The position numbers were made by a program, and so were the translations under genes. Under the pieces are notes generated by a model that was given only the letters and a program-made list of their open reading frames with translations, was not told the DNA's origin and made no database searches. Source: Roseiflexus sp. RS-1 (GTDB lineage: Bacteria; Chloroflexota; Chloroflexia; Chloroflexales; Roseiflexaceae). From it: a stretch of 64,000 nucleotides of DNA. Within the stretch, counting starts at the first letter, position 1. Every line of letters starts with the position of its first letter. Where the stretch lies: NCBI RefSeq assembly GCF_000016665.1, contig NC_009523.1, positions 5,269,501 through 5,333,500 on the forward strand. Reading direction: 5' to 3'. Shown one piece after another: positions 63,250 to 64,000 of the stretch.

Positions 63250-63270
63250 GGTTGCAGGTTGCAGGTTGCA
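63250..63270. repeat. Heptanucleotide array E (three GGTTGCA units)
   Basis: Three identical GGTTGCA units follow the binding-protein stop codon by five bases. It is the shortest of the five heptamer loci. Confidence 0.7.
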
Positions 63271-63286
63271 GGCGGGCATAACGCGC

Positions 63287-63327
63287 AGAGACGTTGCAGT
63301 GGAGGAACGTTGCATTGCAACGTCTCT
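63287..63327. repeat. 12-bp perfect hairpin between binding protein and permease genes
   Basis: AGAGACGTTGCA (63287-63298) pairs perfectly with TGCAACGTCTCT (63316-63327). An inner ACGTTGCA/TGCAACGT pair offers an alternative 8-bp stem. It could act as an mRNA stabiliser or attenuator that keeps the binding-protein level above the permease level. It also resembles GTAGAGACGTT-type dispersed repeats. Confidence 0.65.
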
Positions 63328-63368
63328 ACGATCTCAAGGACGGATGGACGATCGTGGAAGAGGCGAGT

Positions 63369-64000
63369 ATGGCGACGGTAACTTCCAGGGTGGCAAGTGC
63401 AGCGCGCACGTGGCGTTCGACCTACCGGATGGCTGATTACGCCAACCTGCTGTTTCTTGTGCCGGCAACCTTCTTCTTTGTCGGCTGGCAGATCTATCCG
63501 ATCATCCGCGTCTTTGTTCTGAGTTTCACCGATTACAAGTATCTGGAACGCAATCCGCCGAACTTCGTTGGATTGCAGAACTATATCAACGCGCTCAATG
63601 ATCCGCTCTTTCATGTTGGCCTCCTGCGCGCGTTTGCATTTACCGCAGCGTTCGTTCCACTCACCATCCTGATCCCGCTGGTGCTGGCAGTGCTGATCGA
63701 CCGGGTGACCACGCCGTGGCTCTCGTCATTCTACCGGATTGTACTGCTCATTCCCGCTGTCATTCCCGGTCCGCTGGTGTTCGTGCTCTGGAAGTGGCTC
63801 TTCGATTTCCAGATCGGTCCGGTTAATACCATCCTGGTCGAGTGGCTGGGCATCTTCACCCGCCAGACGGCGCCGCAGTGGCTGGGCGGCACACCCCTGT
63901 CACTGCCAGCCGTGATCATCATGGAAGTCTGGTGGGGGCTTGGATACCACACTATGTTCTTTCTTGCCGGTCTTGCTGCCGTACCCAAAGACCTTTCCGA
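63369..64000 (+). CDS. ABC sugar transporter permease (MalF-like), cut by window end
   Basis: The visible 210 residues are the N-terminal part of an inner-membrane permease. A first TM helix (NLLFLVPATFFFVGWQIYPI) and FVLSFTDYKYLERN-FVGLQNYINAL are followed by further helices. MEVWWGLGYHTMFFLAGLAAVPKDLS is the start of the EAA loop that contacts the ATPase. It is typical of carbohydrate-uptake transporters of the CUT1 group, with the binding protein encoded just upstream. The frame continues past 64000. The second permease should lie beyond the window. ATG 63369 is the best start (a GAAGAGG site stands seven or so bases upstream). Confidence 0.9.
   Translation, partial: MATVTSRVASAARTWRSTYRMADYANLLFLVPATFFFVGWQIYPIIRVFVLSFTDYKYLERNPPNFVGLQNYINALNDPLFHVGLLRAFAFTAAFVPLTILIPLVLAVLIDRVTTPWLSSFYRIVLLIPAVIPGPLVFVLWKWLFDFQIGPVNTILVEWLGIFTRQTAPQWLGGTPLSLPAVIIMEVWWGLGYHTMFFLAGLAAVPKDLS

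Overview
The window reads as chromosomal DNA of a GC-rich, filamentous Chloroflexota bacterium, most probably Roseiflexus or a close relative. This is inferred from gene style and was not checked against a database. Supporting signs are high GC with strong third-position bias (hence many long antisense shadow ORFs), Tat and lipobox export signals, secreted DUF11 and beta-propeller proteins carrying a short YLPLV-like motif, and abundant palindromic and heptanucleotide repeats. No rRNA, tRNA or CRISPR array was seen.

Layout. 1-10 kb is mixed housekeeping: a GT87-like membrane protein (edge of window), a SnoaL-like protein, an FAD monooxygenase, a lipoprotein with a six-hairpin glycosidase fold, a TerC membrane protein, purA, and a ParA-like ATPase with a C-terminal zinc ribbon. 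10-20 kb begins a cell-surface glycan locus: a heptose kinase and heptose phosphatase pair, a Wzz-like polymerisation protein with a degenerate kinase domain, a hexapeptide acyltransferase, a GT-C membrane glycosyltransferase, a DPM1-like GT2 and a Tat-exported deacetylase-like protein. 20-26 kb holds a 14-TM spermidine-synthase-like protein, a radical SAM protein and an HGSNAT-like acyltransferase. 26-40 kb is the core of the polysaccharide locus: four GT4 and two GT2 enzymes, a Wzx-like flippase, a Wzy/O-antigen-ligase-like polymerase, an orphan HlyD-type adaptor and a membrane-anchored Asp-box propeller protein. GC falls visibly around the polymerase. 40-57 kb encodes secreted propeller and DUF11 proteins around a block of three GT-C membrane proteins. 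A 260-bp tandem array built on a MITE-like element and a truncated gene fragment lie between them. 57-64 kb holds a membrane-anchored Mrr-like nuclease with an external SH3b domain, a repeat-rich kilobase, a glycosidase-like TIM-barrel protein, and a ROK repressor with a palindromic operator ahead of a sugar ABC transporter whose permease runs off the window.

How the parts fit. Sugar nucleotide precursors (the heptose pair), cytoplasmic GT4/GT2 assembly, Wzx flipping, Wzy polymerisation and a Wzz-like co-polymerase together make a plausible Wzx/Wzy exopolysaccharide pathway. The GT-C enzymes (lipid-linked donors made by the DPM1-like enzyme) would glycosylate lipids or proteins outside the membrane, perhaps including the secreted propeller and DUF11 proteins encoded between them. 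The ROK-ABC block is a separate sugar-uptake unit.

The most unusual observations are: (i) perfectly phased heptanucleotide arrays at five loci, each within about 70 bases downstream of, or overlapping, a stop codon; (ii) the TM-TM-Mrr-TM-SH3b protein; (iii) the Wzz-kinase fusion whose Walker A lysine is replaced; (iv) the MITE-based 260-bp array; (v) a 26-base promoter module shared by two distant genes; and (vi) a recurrent LP[LV][VIL] motif in secreted proteins.
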